This document shows, one piece after another, positions 34,692-45,623 of a stretch of DNA of 64,000 nt (within the stretch, counting starts at the first letter, position 1; every line of letters starts with the position of its first letter). Source of the stretch: Mytilus edulis (lineage: Eukaryota; Mollusca; Bivalvia; Mytilida; Mytilidae); the NCBI RefSeq assembly GCF_963676685.1, contig NC_092344.1, positions 41,050,589-41,114,588 on the forward strand. Reading direction: 5' to 3'. A program made the translations under genes and the position numbers. The notes under the pieces are model-generated. The model did no database searches, had not been told where the DNA came from, and saw nothing but the letters and a program-made list of their open reading frames with translations.

Positions 34692-37600
34692 TCAAGATTT
34701 AGCCTTGTCCTCAGCATTGGGTTCTATGTTCTTTTCCTGAGATCCATTTAATTGTTGTAATTCTAATCGTGTTTCTCGGCTAGATTGTAGCAATTCTTGT
34801 AGTTGAGAGTACAGCGAATCATTTCTACTTTCAATGTTGGTCATCCATGTGTCTAGTTCATCCATAGTCTTGTTTAGATTTTCATATTCTGAAAATACAG
34901 TTTAGAAATAGTCATAAAGAAGTTAAAAATTGATTTTAAAAAGAAATTATAAGAGAAAGCTTTCAAAATCACATAATTCAGTTTGAGTTACAATTTTATT
35001 TCCCTTGGTGTCCATAATGGAGGACACACAAGTAAAAGTAGTGTCTGTACTAGCAAGTCTGAGAAGAAACATGTACTAAACTGAAGAGAGAAATATGCAT
35101 CTCTGAAAGAAATATTTTTTACTTCAGAAAACAACATTTTCTAAAGTCTAGTGGTCTAAAGTAATTTTGTTGATTTGCTAATAATTTTATAATCACAACT
35201 TTTTGTTTCCCATTTATATGAACATGTACAATAGTTTTGTTACTATTTTATTTGGTTGATATATATATTTAAAAAATGTATGAACATAGAATAATACTGT
35301 TAATTAAATCTCCAGAAATTTGAAGTTTCCATTACAAAAGAAAAGAACCAAATAAACAAATAAGCCTGTTACTATCATACCCGTAGCCAGGGGGGTCTTG
35401 AAAACAAATAATGACTGTTAAAGTCAAAGTTCTGTTCGAATTGTGACTGTTAAAGTCAAGTTTTTGAGGCCAAATAACCCCCCTTTGGAAATTCCTGGCT
35501 ACGGGCCTGACTATTCTTTTGATTTAGTGGTGCAAATACATTTGTACCAAGTTGCTTAAAATCCGACCAGAAATCTCCCAACAAAATAATTAATATATTT
35601 GTTGAAAAAAAAACAAACAATGTTGTGAATGAAATATTTAGTAGGAAATCGAAGTGACCAATGTTTTTGGCCCTGATGTCCTGAACATGCATGAAATATT
35701 TGCCACTGGATGTTAAGCAACCAACAATCAATCACCCTAAGGCCTTTTACTGTAAAAATGTATATAGCATTTTTCTCAATTTAGTTTTTGATGATAAAGG
35801 ACATGATGAATTTCTAAAAAGTTAAATCAGTGTAGAAAAAGTCAAACACAACATAATAGGTAAGAAAACACAAAAAATGAATTTGTATTTATTGAAATGA
35901 TCAATCTGTTTGAAATTGTACAAAAAAAACAAATTTTAGGAAAGTTATATATAAATGTGAAATGTTTTGTAAATATATGATAATAAGACAACTCAATGGC
36001 AGGGTATTGATTGTTTTAACCAGAGACATATATACATGTGTGTATATACATCTCTGTTTTAATAAGTTGTTTTATTATGTTATATTATGTTATAATGATA
36101 TGTCGCTTTAAATACGGTTGTGGTGCACCTTGTGTTTCTAAATCAGTAAATGAAATTACTAATTATAAAAATAAGATAAAGATAAAGATATTTTATATCC
36201 TAATCATACTAGGGCTTTCGAGACGCGACGGCCATACTTCCATGACGGCCCTAGGATGTGTCGGCCATACCGTCATATCGTCCATGGGACATATCGGCCA
36301 CACATTGTGAGACGTATCGTTAACACTTTTAATTTTTTTTTTATTGAGTTTATTACATAAAATATAATACGAAAAATAAGTATTTGTTCATAATAATAAC
36401 ATAAATATGATTGTGTAGTACTTTTTTCTGTACAGAAGAACTTATTTATTCTTGTAAGAGTTATCTTTGCTTGATCATCATCGCTCGTGTTAACAACTTG
36501 TTGCTGCCATATATTATGTAAGTATATTGATTATTTCTTCATTATCAGTTGTAAACATTTTTTGCAGAATCATTTTTATTGTAATGACGTTACGCACGGT
36601 ATGAGAACCTCATAAATCGACGATTTTGACGTTGTTCCACGGAAAGTTTCAAATGTTGACCTTATATTCTACTCATTTGAAAATGCCGCTTAAAGTAAAG
36701 AGATGTCCGAAGTTGCTTCTTTATATGGTTTTATTTTTTCGGGACATGTATAATTTTTCTGATATTATTAAAATCCATTTTCGTCCATAATATCTTATGA
36801 AAGTGAAGACAGAAAAAAAAATTACGGGTTGAGCAGCTAATTGGGACATTTTTTCTCTTTTTTATTTAAACTCTTTTGACTTCTCTTAAAATCAAAAACG
36901 TCTGTTACTTCATTTTAGGTTAAATGTATACAAAACAATTGCAAAATTTTTAGCAATTCTACTTACTAATGAATCCGCACTGGGATTTTAAAGACTCACA
37001 TAAAACAAAATTGTAACAGCGGGACACCCTTGAAATGACGTTATAGGCATCGAAATGAGCAAAGTTTTTCATTAAAAAATAGACAAAGCACAAAATCATC
37101 TATGTTATTGATTTCTGTGGTTTATTTCCTTTCGAATGATATGCATAACATGGATATCAATTGTATAGGATAAGAGCTTGGATTTGAATAACCCGCCTTC
37201 TAACCCATATTTCCAAAGTGACACCAATATCGTGCGCAACGTCATTGTGATATAAAGGCATCATATTTTATATGAAGTTTAAACTGTAGGAATGTTGACT
37301 GTCGCTGTCAATGACCATAGATAAAATTTAAATAAAAATGAAATATGTTTTTAATGTGCAAAGTTATTTTAATTTCTCATTACTGCTGGTTGAAAGTTAC
37401 GGAATATTGTCGTCTGATCTTCTCATTTTTTATTATCTTCTTATTTTGATGGAGGTGCTGGTGATGGTGGTGCTTCTAATACTTCTGGAGCCTAAACGAA
37501 AAACATATGTATAAAAGTCGTGAAACAAAATATAATTGTATATATTTGCACAAAAGAAAAAGTAAAGAAAAAACGTCAAATATAATATTATAATATATTA

Positions 37601-39156
37601 TATATCAATATATAAATTCACATTAATATTTGTAACATTGTTTGATAATTGGCAATCACATAAACTAATTAAAGGATTAACACCTCCGTAATTTGTTTAC
37701 TTTGCATTAAACAGAGACACGCGCCCAATGATTGGATTAATATGATTTATGATCGGTCTTTTATAGGTAATCATACATTATCATAAATAACATTAATTGA
37801 TACCTATTGTCCATTTATTGGACAATGGTGTAATGCAAATAACACTTAATAAAGATTTAATTCTTATCAGAGAAGGGTCGTAACCCAAATTAAAGTAAAA
37901 CAAAATGTATCAAATATGACCGAAAGTACGAAATATGATTCAAAGGAAAAACTAAATTAATAATAAATTTGTAAATACCTGTATTGCAAAGCCTGTGTTG
38001 CCATTTATCACAATCTTCACACTGGAGAGCATGTTGTCTTGGTCGGACTTGCTGGTCACATAGCACACAAGGGTACGACATGATGAACAGCAATTTCCCA
38101 AATGAGTGCCATCGACATTTCTGGTTACTTTTATAAAGCAAGGTCGGTAGACCAAAAAGATTGCTCAAACAGCTTGTATTTTTACAAGAATTTCACTACC
38201 AAATGTATGTTTTCACTCCGCTTGAACTCAGCTTGGGAGTTGTGTTTTTATAGTGATCTTGAATTGTATTTCCTTTACAATTTCTTGACAAAAGCATAAT
38301 TAATACTTGTGTTCTTTAAAGAAGTAATAATAAGCAATCAACAATCTTCTTAAATTTTCAACTTAATCATTACTTGATTACAGCTGATTACCTTGTTTTA
38401 TATTTCAAAACTTAACTCATTGTTTCAATTATGACAGAAATTAGTCTCCCATTCGGATATAGTCATTAATATTTGTTCATTTTATTCTATTTGCTATACG
38501 CAAGATATCAAACAATCATTTAGAAAATAACATGATATTTTAATATTTTATTAGATTAAACACATTCATCAAACAAATGATATAACAAAAATTAAGATGA
38601 AAATAATGTAAAAACAGTATAGTTTATTTAAAAGTTATAATAACCATCTATAAGTATCAAAATAATTCATCTATAACATCTAAAAAAAAAAAAAAAACAA
38701 TGGACGATACGTCTTTACAAAGTATGGCCGTTTTTGTACTATGGCCGTTTCATCCTATGGCCGTCATGGTAGTATGGCCGTTACGTCCTGCATCGATACT
38801 AGGGCTCATAACAAGCATGTAATCACATAAATAAAAATAAAAAGCCTTTCTCTCCCACTCGCATACACTCACACACACAACTATCGTTCTGATTAAGGAT
38901 GATTAATTTACCAGTACATTATGTAAATGAAAAATAAAATACAGATAAAAATACAGACACGAATGCATTTTTTTTTTATGAGGAGTTATCTCAGTTTTAG
39001 GTTATAAAATATACCATTTGTTGCATCTTCCACTAAACATTCAATGTCTGCATTTGGATTTAAGCTCATTTCTTCTAATTCTGCTATGGGATCATTTACA
39101 TTGTCCTGTTTATCATTTTGATCAGATTCTGATTTCCCTAAATCTCCTTCTGCCAT
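34692..39156 (-). CDS. BBLN: Bublin coiled-coil protein homologue (C9orf16/UPF0184), two exons
   Basis: Exon 1 is 39156-39015 and exon 2 is 34888-34692, together 112 residues plus TGA. The donor is GTATAT after 39015, the acceptor TTTTCAG before 34888, and the phase-1 join rebuilds Glu. The N-terminus is acidic and disordered. Residues 48-95 form a coiled coil, with DELDTWMTNIESRND and LQELLQSSRETRLELQQ closely matching the human protein's IxxxLDHLEEKNDHL and LQELLESNRQTRLEFQQ. Human BBLN is about 83 residues, and the extra length here is in the tails. Bublin is linked in nematodes to intermediate filament organisation at the gut lumen. The 4.1-kb intron holds a MITE and a Mutator-like element. 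The Met at 39156 was chosen over one 15 codons upstream because homology and the acidic start fit, and the upstream stretch is not conserved. Confidence 0.88.
35376..35509. mobile_element. 134-bp MITE, CCCGTAGCC family, duplication ACTAT
   Basis: The ends are CATACCCGTAGCCAGG and CCTGGCTACGGGCCTG, flanked by ACTAT at 35371-35375 and 35510-35514. It shares the GACTGTTAAAGTCAA core with the copy at 16264. It lies in the BBLN intron. Confidence 0.9.
36217..38795. mobile_element. 2.6-kb Mutator-like element, 11-bp duplications
   Basis: Direct repeats ATACTAGGGCT lie at 36206-36216 and 38796-38806. Inside them, about 100-bp inverted ends consist of ATGGCCGT/ACGGCCAT words every 15-25 bp (GACGGCCATACTTCCATGAC at the left, the inverse of GTCATGGTAGTATGGCCGTT at the right), ending in GACGTATCGT / ACGATACGTC. 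A 9-11 bp duplication and long sub-repeated ends fit MULEs. A small zinc-finger exon inside (37979-38081) is consistent with an internally deleted element. No DDE domain is visible. Confidence 0.75.
37433..38081 (-). pseudogene. Zinc-finger exon remnant inside the Mutator-like element
   Basis: Exon 38081-37979 encodes a 34-residue Cys/His motif (CVLCDQQVRPRQHALQC, then CDKWQHRLC), a C-x2-C ... C-x2-C-x4-H-x2-C arrangement. I associate it with the N-terminal finger of some invertebrate MULE/FLYWCH-type proteins. It ends at donor GTATTT in phase 1. A possible terminal exon begins after TTTAG at 37491 and stops within about 60 bases. The transposase catalytic region is absent. The second exon and the splicing are uncertain. 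Confidence 0.45.
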
Positions 39157-39158
39157 TT

Positions 39159-39171
39159 TGACGTCATGTGA
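39159..39171 (-). promoter_or_regulatory. Overlapping CRE and CACATGA (M-box-like) sites at BBLN start
   Basis: TGACGTCA at 39159-39166, a perfect CREB/ATF palindrome, overlaps TCATGTGA (39164-39171), whose inverse TCACATGA is the M-box/E-box form bound by MITF/TFE-type factors. The pair lies 3-15 bases upstream of the ATG, so it would be in or near the 5' UTR or core promoter. Function is inferred only from the match. Confidence 0.4.
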
Positions 39172-39239
39172 TAGTAAAGGAAAACTGGTATAATTGTGCA
39201 ATAATGATCTCCCTTCTTTCTAAAACCAGGACCCAGTAA

Positions 39240-39990
39240 CAGGTATGAGTCGGATCAGAATACGTTACAAAATATTTTAATCAAATCGTGTCAGGCTCAG
39301 ATACGGATTTCTTTTATTGTTTATTTCGAATTTGATTTTTTACGTAATTATGAGGATATATATACAACACCTAGATGTAACTGTATTCATTTGTTTCTTA
39401 CTTTCTTAATATTCCTTTGAATCTTTTTTCATTTAATTTGTTATGATCTGTTATGCATGTTATTTATCTTTTAATTGTTCGATTTTATCTTAATAAAAGT
39501 AATAGTTACATGCATTGCCAAGTCCTTTTTGTTTTTAAATGTGTTAGATACTCCAAGGATTTGTATAGTATAGAAAGTCCCTGGATACTCTTTTCGACTT
39601 ATGTCATCTGTATGCAACTGTTTTGTCGATAAGGTGCCATTAATGCGGCTTTCTTATAGCTCTGTCGATTCCTTTATTAATTAATGATTAAAAGAGAGGC
39701 GAAAGATACTAGAGAGACAATCCCGCAAAGTCATAGATCAACAATAAACTGACAACGCCATGGCTAAAAAAGAAAAAGACAAATTGAAATAGTAGTACAC
39801 AAGACATGCATGCACACGATAGAAAACTAAAGTCAGACTATTTTGTTGAAGCCACCAAAAACTGGGGGTGATCTTAGGTGCTCGGGAAGGGTAAGTAGAT
39901 CCTGCTCCACATGTGGCTTCCATCGTGCAGCTCAATTTATTACAAACACGATTATGCGATGGTTATAATTAGTCTAATTCGGTAGGTCAC
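39240..39990. other. BBLN upstream region and dispersed repeat
   Basis: 39240-39680 shows no gene. From about 39690 a dispersed repeat (CAATCCCGCAAAGTCATAGA ... AAAACTGGGGGTGATCTTAG ... AGATCCTGCTCCACATGTGG) begins. Its second half recurs at 53890-54010 and 60030-60130, each time next to or near other retroelement debris. Confidence 0.65.
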
Positions 39991-39994
39991 ATTC

Positions 39995-40400
39995 GTGAAA
40001 AAGGAACGGGGTTGTAGTTACAACATAAGGAACATATCCGATATCTTCTGTGAAAGGGATATTCCATAACGGTCAACCAACTCGTGATGGCGTTCGTAAA
40101 ATTTACGAAGGAATGAATTCAACTTCACCATTTGGAACTCTTTGTTTAATAGCTTCCTTGTGAGCAGCAAACCTCTATCAAAGAAATCATAATTGAAAAT
40201 ACAAGCCCAGGAATATCGTTTGAATAATTCAATTGGGAGCCTATACAGGCGCTGCTGGAATGTGGCTCACATAGAAATGAAGAGTTCACAATTGGGAAAC
40301 TGAAATGATCTCTTTTGTCGTAAAGTTTTGTTTTCAACCGACCCTCATTGTCAATTTCTTGATGTAAGCCAAGATATGAGGCGGCCTTAAGTTAACTGTA
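39995..40400 (-). pseudogene. Reverse transcriptase relic, C-terminal part
   Basis: The minus strand shows KTKLYDKRDHFSFPIVNSSF at 40330-40275, matching TKIYDKRDDFSFHIVNFPF of the plus-strand relic at 41.8-42.5 kb, followed by frame-shifted remains. Positions 40130-40030 read as AAATTTTACGAACGCCATCA-type sequence on the minus strand, coding a Lys-Phe-Tyr ... His-His-Glu stretch of the same protein. It is broken by several frame changes. Confidence 0.7.
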
Positions 40401-40979
40401 TCTGTTGTGTCCTTTATCTCTAATTCGATGGGATAGATACGTTAATTTAACATAGTCACAAAATAATTTATTTTACCGGACTCCCTTTGCATGTGGTACT
40501 TAGACTATTGGCACATCAAAGTGATTAGTATAAAAAGTCCATGGTTACAGAATTAACTAGTATTTTTAGTCAGATGTTAGTAATTTATGTCCCCAGGCTA
40601 ATTTTCCTAGAAATTCCAGTCTATGCATATGTCACTTGTCAGTGATATTTCTAGGTAAAAACGTCCGTGTCCTTTATTTTAAAAGGAAAATTCTAAGTGA
40701 AACAAATTATTCACATGTAAACAATATTTTAATGGAAATTCAATGTTTATGTTGTGCATTAATATTTTAATAGAATACATGTCTCCAGACTAATTTTTCG
40801 AGGAAATCATGCATGTCGATCCGTGTCATTAATATTCCTAGATTATAACGTCCAGGTTTCTTATTTTTAATAATTTTTTATAATATAATAAAAAAAATAA
40901 CTATTAGGACAATTTTCCCCAGGGAAAATAGTTCCAGATATATTTTACTAGCTATATGGACATACATGTAGTAATACCG

Positions 40980-41095
40980 TATATGATAAGAAATGCGGTA
41001 TGGTTTCCAATGAGACAACTACCATCTCGAGACCAAATTACATACATGTTAGGTCGTCTTGCAGCCTTCGACAATTAACAAAACCCATTTATGTT
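40980..41095 (+). repeat. SINE-like repeat fragment
   Basis: GGTTTCCAATGAGACAACTA ... CGAGACCAAATTACATACAT ... TTAGGTCGTCTTGCAGCCTT is a diverged relative of the 31220 repeat. It precedes the plus-strand reverse transcriptase relic. Confidence 0.6.
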
Positions 41096-41389
41096 AGTAA
41101 GCAAAATGTTTTTTTTTTATTGTTTTTTTTATTTTATAAAATAAGGTTTATGAACTGTTATTCATGTTAACATTTTGTTCCGTTGAGGCAAGGATTTGTA
41201 TAGTAAGATCCTTGGTTGAGGGTTGAAGACTACACATGGTGCGCTCCCGATATCGTTTGGCGGTTAGTTATGTAGTTGCCACGGTTATAGGACTGTAATA
41301 TGGGCGTATAAAAACCATTTAAATTCCGTTTCATCTCCGCTTCGAGTAAGTGTTCTACTACTAATTTATCAGTGCTTATAACTACCTCC

Positions 41390-42540
41390 CTTACTACTAT
41401 CAAAGAACTGGTTATTAACTTTTGTAATAAAGCTTATGAAAATAATGGTATTAATTATTTTTGGAGTGTTCTTTAGAGGTTTTAGATGAAATACATGCTT
41501 TCAATGGGCCTTACAATTCTGTTGGTAGTTATGATTTTTCTACTCTGTACACTACACTTCCGCACAATCTTATAAAGAAAAAGTTTTTGAATTTGATAAA
41601 ATGGTCTTTCGAAAAATCTCATTGTGATTTTATTTGCTGTAACTCGTTTAAAGCCTTTTTCTGTAACGAAAAAGGAAAGTATGCTAGATACACTTAGTGG
41701 AAATGTGAGGATAAAATTAAATCTTTAAATTTTCTGCTAGATAACATTTATGTACATTTTGGCGATAAAGTGTATCGTCAGGTAGTAGGTATTCCTACGG
41801 GCACCAACTGTGCCCCTTTAATAGCAGATTTATTTCTATATTGCTATGAATCGCAGTTTATGACCAAACTAAGTAAAGACCCATCATTGTTATATTTGGT
41901 TGATACATTCAAAAATACCTACCGTTATCTGGATGATATTTTTTCGTTGAATAATCCAGAGTTCTCTAAATATACTTCAGAAATTTACCCAAAAGAACTT
42001 ACTTTAACTAAATCTAACATAAACAACAGCATTTGTCCTTTTCTAGATTTAGACATTTCAATTTCAAACGTGAAACTTCATACTAAAATTTACGACAAAA
42101 GAGACGATTTTTCATTTCATATTGTTAATTTTCCTTTTTTAGACGGCGATGTGCCTTTGGCTCCATCACACTGGCGGATCTAGAAATTTTCATAAGTGGG
42201 GGCCCACTGACTGTGCTAAGAGGGGGCTCGCTCCAGTCACGCTTCAGTGATTCCCTATATAAGCAACCAATTTTTTTCCCAAAAAGGGGGGGGGGGGGCC
42301 CGGGCCCCCTGGGCCCCCCTCTAAATCCGCCTCTGCATCATACGGTGTTTATATATCCCAACTCGTTCGGTTTGCCCGTGTGTGTTCGGATGTCATAGAT
42401 TTTAACGAACGTAATCAATGCATCACTGGGAAATTGTTGTGTCAGGGATTTCGATACCATAAATTACTTAAAACTTTTACTAAATTCTTTCATAGATACA
42501 ACGATTTGATTAGTAATTTTGACATATGGAAAATAGTCTG
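41390..42540 (+). pseudogene. Reverse transcriptase relic, Penelope-like type, split by a MITE
   Basis: The order of motifs is KELVINFCNKAYENNG, SYDFSTLYTTLPHNLI (RT motif A region), VVGIPTGTNCAPLIADL, TYRYLDDIFSLNN with an intact catalytic Asp pair, then the thumb-like KLHTKIYDKRDDFSF. Damage: a frame change near 41470, an in-frame TAG at about 41696, and a 167-bp MITE at 42169-42335. Removing the MITE and one CATCA copy restores the same frame, which continues to about 42537 before TGA. No GIY-YIG endonuclease was identified. The class is inferred from the motif style shared with the relics at 30 kb and 40 kb. Confidence 0.8.
42169..42335. mobile_element. 167-bp MITE, GGCGGATCC family, duplication CATCA, inside the RT relic
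   Basis: The ends are CACTGGCGGATCTAGAAATT and TAAATCCGCCTCTG, flanked by CATCA at 42164-42168 and 42336-42340. The interrupted reverse transcriptase frame independently proves both boundaries. The interior matches the copy at 27788. Confidence 0.93.
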
Positions 42541-42984
42541 ACTAGGTGAAACAAAAGTAACGCTTACTGATTTTGTAATTTATGTTATCGATCGAATGTC
42601 AGTTAAAGAGAGCATTGGCTATATAAATTATTTGTTAGAAAACACACCAAAAGTAAAAATATATAAATGTACGGTTTGCCGATTGCGTTAACATATTTAA
42701 TCCCTTCTAAGTCAATTGGTAAACAAGTTAGCAATATTAAAGTGAACACATATTTCTATTAATTGGGATCTTAACCATGACTGATTTGATCAAAACTATG
42801 ACGATTTACTATACAGTAGTTGATACATACATTTCCGTTATAGGGATGCAAAATAAACTCGAGATAGGGTCCCCAACTTCGTTTTTACAGTATACATCAA
42901 TTTAGTCCAAATAATTATGACGTCTGGCACGGCTATTTCTTCTTTCCCGAGATATTCTTTTAAAATTAACATGATTATTAATAA

Positions 42985-43160
42985 AGGCACTGGCTACGGT
43001 TACATGGAAATGTAACAATAATAAAAATATTATTGTTACATCGGAGACTAATTGCCGGAATGCAAAGTTGGGCAAGGAACCGATTAATTACGAATGTAAC
43101 AATAATTATTGAGGCTACGGTTACATTGTGTTATTGTTACATGAAAAACAGCAATGTACG
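42985..43160 (+). repeat. ~176-bp repeat, inverted copy at 52690-52867
   Basis: GCACTGGCTACGGTTACATG ... AATGTAACAATAATAAAAAT (a palindromic core) ... GAGGCTACGGTTACATTGTG ... GCAATGTACG. It contains the TGTAACAATAA/TTATTGTTACA inverted repeat twice and GGCTACGGTTACAT as a direct repeat. It lies outside the Gypsy element on its left. Confidence 0.85.
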
Positions 43161-43705
43161 CTAAATTTATTAAATTTAAATCTTCTTTAGCTGTGTTGCT
43201 TAATTCTTTCATATGTACTAATTAATACTTGTAATAATGATAATTAATAAGTATTATTATTATACAAATGATGTTTAAGTAGTTTTACATATTAATCTTA
43301 AAGGTAATAAAAATACCTCAGATTAGCAGTGTCAAAATGAATGCGAAAAATATAGTTTGTTGTTGAGAACTGGGGCTGATAAAGTGTTCACTTTTTTGAA
43401 GTATTTAACTGCACACCTTCTCTCATTACTGTCATTATATACTTTGAACAATGGATGCAGAGATTTATTTTACCAATTTAGTTTTGGATGAAAAACTTTG
43501 GATGCGTTTGAAACGAAAATGAAACAATATCAAGACACAAATTTCATACATCTCTATAGCTATAGCTCTATACAAAAGCAACTCTAAAAAATTGATACAT
43601 CAACTGAAGCAAAGTTTGTTAACTGCTAAGTTGGATACTGAAATCTGAGGTAAACCTAACATCCGTAATGGACGGCAATGCAATCATATTGAAAGACAAC
43701 ATAAA
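43161..43705. other. Spacer between repeat and Gypsy LTR
   Basis: I see no gene. AT-rich sequence ends with TAAA at 43702-43705, the target duplication of the Gypsy element. Confidence 0.5.
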
Positions 43706-43971
43706 TGATAGATCCGTGTTTTACTTGCTCGGATACTAATATTAAAAACACATATTTTTGTATCTATTCTATATTTTCAAAACTACATATGTACAGTTAT
43801 GCTACAAATCTACAAGTCCCAGTCTCTGGCTACACGTGCTGTTCTTATCTTTAAAATCATGAATATTCATTAGCTATGTAGGCGTGTCAAAATCGTATCA
43901 TACGCGATAATGACCAGCCAGTACACACTGTAATGATTTCATTAACCAGTATTAAAAAGATAAACATAACA
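43706..43971 (-). repeat. 3' LTR (266 bp)
   Basis: It begins TGATAGATCCGTGTTTTACT and ends AAGATAAACATAACA on the plus strand, with TG..CA termini. It holds CAGTCTCTGG where the other LTR has CAGTCTGG. TAAA borders its left side. Confidence 0.94.
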
Positions 43972-43990
43972 TCCCCCGCCCACAAAATAG
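43972..43990 (-). promoter_or_regulatory. Polypurine tract of the Gypsy element
   Basis: On the minus strand GTGGGCGGGGGA abuts the 3' LTR, the usual site of plus-strand priming in reverse transcription. Purine content is high but interrupted by one C and one T. Confidence 0.75.
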
Positions 43991-44930
43991 AAATTTCTAA
44001 AAATTTCTTACTGGTAAATGAAATCTATTTATATAAAATAATAATAATAAAAAAAATAAAAAATAAATTGAAACAATCTCTCAGAAAATACTAATTGTAT
44101 TTTAATATACACACATTTAAAACTTGGGAAAAAAAATCATAAGTTCTCATAAAATAATAATTCTATGTGTTAAATTAAATAACTTCAAAATTTGTAGTCA
44201 ATAAAAATAAAAACAGAAAGTTTTAAAATATCTATAATGAAAGATTTCTTTTTCTTGAGTTAAAATATGCAGTAAAAACAAATATTATGTCGAAATGTAT
44301 ATGAAAACAGAAAACAATAAAACATTGAAAATCAATGATCATAGTTTAAACTTTAGTTCCCAGTGTAATAAAATTGCAGTCTTGAAACGAAAATTCTGTT
44401 TATCTGATCTGTCAAAATGACAAGTGTGCAGAAATTTTATAGTTACAAATCAACTAATCTATCCATTAAATCTCATTAGAACTCATTATGTAAAAACCAC
44501 AACATCATAAATATCTCTCTGTGAAATCCCAGACACAGATGTTCGATACCATAGGTCGTAAAATCTTGACCATTAAACTCTTACTTGTTTATTTTACGGA
44601 TACTTCCAAGAGCACGACAGATTACAACTGTCAAACTTGCTCAAGTGAACACTTGCGATGCATAAAAATGTAGCTTTAAAAATAAACATACATGTTTCAA
44701 AGTGATGACACTAGCAGAGACCCGTGACTCTTAATATATTTCAAATAATAATAACTAGTCTATTCTCACACTCTCACATAATTACTCATTAATGCTCCGT
44801 TAACTGAGATTAAAGATTCTTACAACATTCAATCAAAAATAGATATTAATATATGAAAACAAAGGTTATTTCTAGCATAACATCTTTTGCGCTACTACAT
44901 CTGTTGTTCAACGTTCAAACAATTCACAAA

Positions 44931-45072
44931 TCCCGGCCACCAATTTTTGGCCCCTCTAATGAAATCCCAGCCACCAATTTTTGGCCACTTTTTTAATAAA
45001 ATCCCGGCGACCAATGTTTGGCCACTATTACTCTTGAATCATTTGATTCTACCTAGCCACTAATTTTTGGCC
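44931..45072 (-). repeat. Four hairpin-forming repeats in the Gypsy 3' region
   Basis: Copies at 44931-44952, 44965-44986, 45002-45023 and 45051-45072 carry GCCACCAATTTTTGGCC or a one- to three-base variant. Each contains CCAA...TTGG inverted arms. Spacing is 34-49 bp. They sit between pol and the 3' LTR and are not translated. Confidence 0.85.
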
Positions 45073-45440
45073 ACTTTTACTTTTAAATCTCATGAATCAT
45101 TTGATTCAACCTAATCATTCCTAATACCATTAGACACTCAAATAGCAAAAGTAACTTTTACAATTAACCTTATCAGCACGATTTTTAAATCAACAACAAC
45201 AAATATACTACTACTAAATAATGCAGTCACGTGTAGCCCTACATATAAGCATGCAAAATAAGAGGGGGAAAAATCAATATTACAAACAAATAGTTAATGT
45301 CACTAACAGTTCAATGTAAATCAATTTTAAAACATATCATCACAATGTCAAAAATTTTTTAATATTGTCACACAAATATTCTTCCATCTACATCTATGGT
45401 TACGGTATTCATGGATTGGTATTCATTTACATAATAGAGA

Positions 45441-45611
45441 GTGGCGAGACAATTTTCACACACTCTATTCCAGAACCTTGTGGCGAGGCAATTCTCACAC
45501 ACAAGTATAAACTTCTTCACACGACTATCTGTGGCGAGGCAATTCTCACACACGCATATATAAAACGACTGACATAATGTTTTTGGTTGTGGCGAAACAA
45601 TTTTCACACAC
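45441..45611 (-). repeat. Four copies of GTGGCGAGGCAATTCTCACA in the Gypsy 3' region
   Basis: Copies are at 45441-45463, 45480-45502, 45531-45553 and 45589-45611, each ending CACAC. On the minus strand they read TGTGTGAGAATTGCCTCGCC. They create a repeated Cys-Glu-Asn-Cys-Leu-Ala-Thr frame that is probably not translated. A related motif occurs three times in the 5' leader (51221-51342). Confidence 0.85.
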
Positions 45612-45623
45612 AAACATATAGAC

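Noticed and set aside
45368..45613. 81-codon frame repeating VCENCLAT
   Set aside because: The repeats are DNA motifs in the Gypsy 3' region; spacing is not a constant codon number and no start context exists.
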